Of a stretch of 64,000 bases of DNA, positions 62,490 through 64,000 are shown one piece after another. Origin of the DNA: JAJKJG01 sp036556825 (lineage in GTDB: Bacteria > Pseudomonadota > Alphaproteobacteria > Rhizobiales > Beijerinckiaceae). The notes under the pieces are model-generated. The model was not told the DNA's origin, made no database searches, and saw nothing but the letters and a program-made list of their open reading frames with translations. Each line of letters starts with the position of its first letter. Within the stretch, counting starts at the first letter, position 1. The translations under genes were made by a program, and so were the position numbers. The stretch lies in NCBI GenBank assembly GCA_036556825.1, contig DATBIR010000297.1:1-64000 (forward strand). Reading direction: 5' to 3'.

Positions 62490-63752
62490 TCAGAACCGGA
62501 TCGTGAGAGCCGGAATGTAGCTGATGGCCACCAGCAGCGCGAGCGCAACGAAGAAGAACGGCCAAAGCGCTTTGGTCGTCTCGCCCATGGTGCTGCCGGC
62601 GATCGTCGACGAGATGAACAGCGTGGTCCCGACCGGCGGGGTGTAGAGGCCGATGCCGAGATTCAGCACCATGATCAGGCCGAGCTGGAGAGGGTCCATG
62701 CCGATCTGCTGCGCGAGCGGCACGAAGATCGGCGCGAGCAGCAGGATCGCCGGCGCGAGGTCGAGCGGGCCGCCGATCACCAGCATGATCAGGTTCATCG
62801 CCAGGATCACAAGCCATGGCGCGTGCAGGGTCGCGGACACCCACTCGGCAAAGCGCTGCGGCACCTGGTCGTAGGTGAGTATCCAGCTCGCCGCCGCGCT
62901 GCCCATGATCACCATCATGACGATTCCGGTGGCGATGCCTGAATCGATCATCGCCTTGCGGAAGCGGGCCCAGGACATGTCGCGATAGAGCAGGAGGCCC
63001 GCCGCGAGGGCGTAGAGCACGGCCATTACCGCAATCTCGGTCGGCGTGGCGAAGCCGAAGCGCAGCGCCACCAGGATCAGCACCGGCAGCGCCAGCGCCG
63101 GAGTTGCCAGCACGGCGAGGCGGGCGACCCGGCGCATGTCGAGCGGCGGCGCCTCGGCGCCGAGGCCGAGGCGTCGCGCCTCCCACCAGCACACGCCGAC
63201 AAAGCCGGCCGCCATGAGAAGGCCCGGCAACACGCCGGCCATGAACAGGTCGCCGATGCTGACGCCGCTGACGACGGCATACAGGATCATAGGGATCGAG
63301 GGCGGGATCAGGATGTCGATCACCGCGGAGGTTGCGTTGTTGGCGGCGCAGAGGCCCGCCGGATAGCCTTGGCGCTTCTGCCACGGGATCAGCACCGAGC
63401 CGAGCGCGCTGGCATTGGCGACGGCGCTGCCGGACACGCCGCCGAACACGACCGAACCGACCACCGTGGTCGACAGCGCGCCGCCGCGCAGCCGCTGCAT
63501 CAGCTCCCCCGAAAAGCGCAGCAGCTCCTCGCCGAGCCGGCCCTCCATGATGAGCGTGCCGGCCAGGATGAAGAACGGCAGCGCCAGCATCGGGAAGGAC
63601 TGCGTCTGCTGGAACATCTGCTGCACGACGAGCATCACCGGGAGCTGTCCGTCCCAGAGCAGCGCCAGCGCGGAGGCGATGACCAGCGCGTGCGCGACCG
63701 GCACGACCGCCACCATGAGCGCCACGAAGCCGAGGACCAGGACAAGGCTCAT
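62490..63752 (-). CDS. dctM: TRAP transporter large permease, DctM type
   Basis: The 420-residue protein has 11-12 predicted helices. Motifs of the DctM family are LALPFFILAGTLIMEG, SGSAVANASALGSVLIP, IPPSIPMILYAVVSGVSIGDLF (abridged) and the C-half repeat LYTPPVGTTLFISS. It is the ion-coupled membrane subunit that imports carboxylates or sugar acids with a DctP binding protein. Its start overlaps the small subunit gene by 4 bp. No intact DctP gene is in the window beyond the signal-less one at 42438. Confidence 0.92.
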   Translation of the reverse strand: MSLVLVLGFVALMVAVVPVAHALVIASALALLWDGQLPVMLVVQQMFQQTQSFPMLALPFFILAGTLIMEGRLGEELLRFSGELMQRLRGGALSTTVVGSVVFGGVSGSAVANASALGSVLIPWQKRQGYPAGLCAANNATSAVIDILIPPSIPMILYAVVSGVSIGDLFMAGVLPGLLMAAGFVGVCWWEARRLGLGAEAPPLDMRRVARLAVLATPALALPVLILVALRFGFATPTEIAVMAVLYALAAGLLLYRDMSWARFRKAMIDSGIATGIVMMVIMGSAAASWILTYDQVPQRFAEWVSATLHAPWLVILAMNLIMLVIGGPLDLAPAILLLAPIFVPLAQQIGMDPLQLGLIMVLNLGIGLYTPPVGTTLFISSTIAGSTMGETTKALWPFFFVALALLVAISYIPALTIRF

Positions 63753-64000
63753 GTCGGAATCTCCTCGGGGCTGGGCCGCGGCATGGCCTCTGGGCCGATC
63801 AGCGCCAGGCGGATCGCAACCATCGATTTGGAGAGCGCGACGAGCGCGCAGCCGGCGGCGATCGCCCAGTAGCCGTAGGTCTTCGGCAGCCCGAGCGCCG
63901 GGCTGCGTTCGATCGAGACGATGTCGGCCACCTCGAGCGCCTGCCAGGACAGGAACGCGTAGGCGCAGATCACCAGCGCATGACCGAAGAGGAGAACGAT
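63749..64000 (-). CDS. dctQ: TRAP transporter small permease, DctQ type (5' end outside window)
   Basis: The 83 C-terminal residues of a small four-helix membrane protein are visible. They contain LFGHALVICAYAFLSWQALEV, a central ERSPALGLPKTYGYWAI and a last helix IAAGCALVALSKSMVAIRL (abridged). The order, and the 4-bp overlap with DctM, identify DctQ. The start and any DctP gene lie to the right of the window. Confidence 0.85.
   Translation of the reverse strand: MVLLFGHALVICAYAFLSWQALEVADIVSIERSPALGLPKTYGYWAIAAGCALVALSKSMVAIRLALIGPEAMPRPSPEEIPT

Overview
The window is 64 kb of GC-rich DNA, densely packed with genes on both strands. It looks like chromosome of an alphaproteobacterium, most likely of the order Hyphomicrobiales (Rhizobiales). 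The support is the GC-biased codon use, a DUF6894 gene behind a GGAAC-N16-CGTT (EcfG-type) promoter, a NepR-like small protein, the abundance of ABC, TRAP and tripartite tricarboxylate uptake systems, and two copies of a composite palindromic intergenic element of a kind common in Rhizobiales. The genus cannot be fixed. No rRNA, tRNA, CRISPR array, transposase, integrase or phage gene was recognised.

Region 1-11.8 kb holds the end of an amidohydrolase, a secreted Tyr/Arg repeat protein, a hydroxynitrile-lyase-like cupin, a COG0523 (CobW) GTPase and a complete polyamine-type ABC operon (binding protein, ATPase, two permeases). After it come small stress-type and hypothetical genes, including two convergent paralogues, a methyltransferase and an M15 peptidase. 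Region 11.8-17.3 kb has a sensor kinase coupled to a peptide-type binding protein, then an HU protein and a lytic transglycosylase.

Region 17.7-24.8 kb pairs KDG kinase and KDPG aldolase (lower Entner-Doudoroff pathway) with a second polyamine-type ABC operon and a quinone-oxidoreductase-like gene. Region 25-31.6 kb has a serralysin-like RTX metalloprotease, two c-type cytochromes, a zinc-ribbon protein, a split chromate transporter and a DUF2520 protein.

Region 31.6-52.4 kb is a transport and catabolism block. A full oligopeptide-type ABC operon (dppABCDF-like) is divergent from an M20 peptidase across two tandem operator-like palindromes. Beyond it lie a GMC oxidoreductase, an FMN alpha-hydroxy-acid oxidase, two TctC-type and one DctP-type binding proteins, two amidases, a second M20 hydrolase, a LysR regulator and TctB/TctA. 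The set suggests uptake and hydrolysis of amide- or N-acyl-linked organic acids followed by oxidation.

Region 52.5-64 kb has a secreted alpha/beta hydrolase, a lone HerA-type ATPase, an exported acetamidase/formamidase-like protein, a von Willebrand A protein, a NepR-like protein, a truncated chemotaxis receptor, a second split chromate transporter, remnants of an aldehyde dehydrogenase and a receiver domain, and the start of a TRAP transporter cut by the window edge.

Most of the window is ordinary free-living heterotroph chromosome. No clearly new molecular system was identified. The most checkable signals are regulatory: an ATAC-N7-GTAT site in the amidase/Tct block, tandem GTTCG-N5-CGAAC palindromes, and the EcfG-type promoter.
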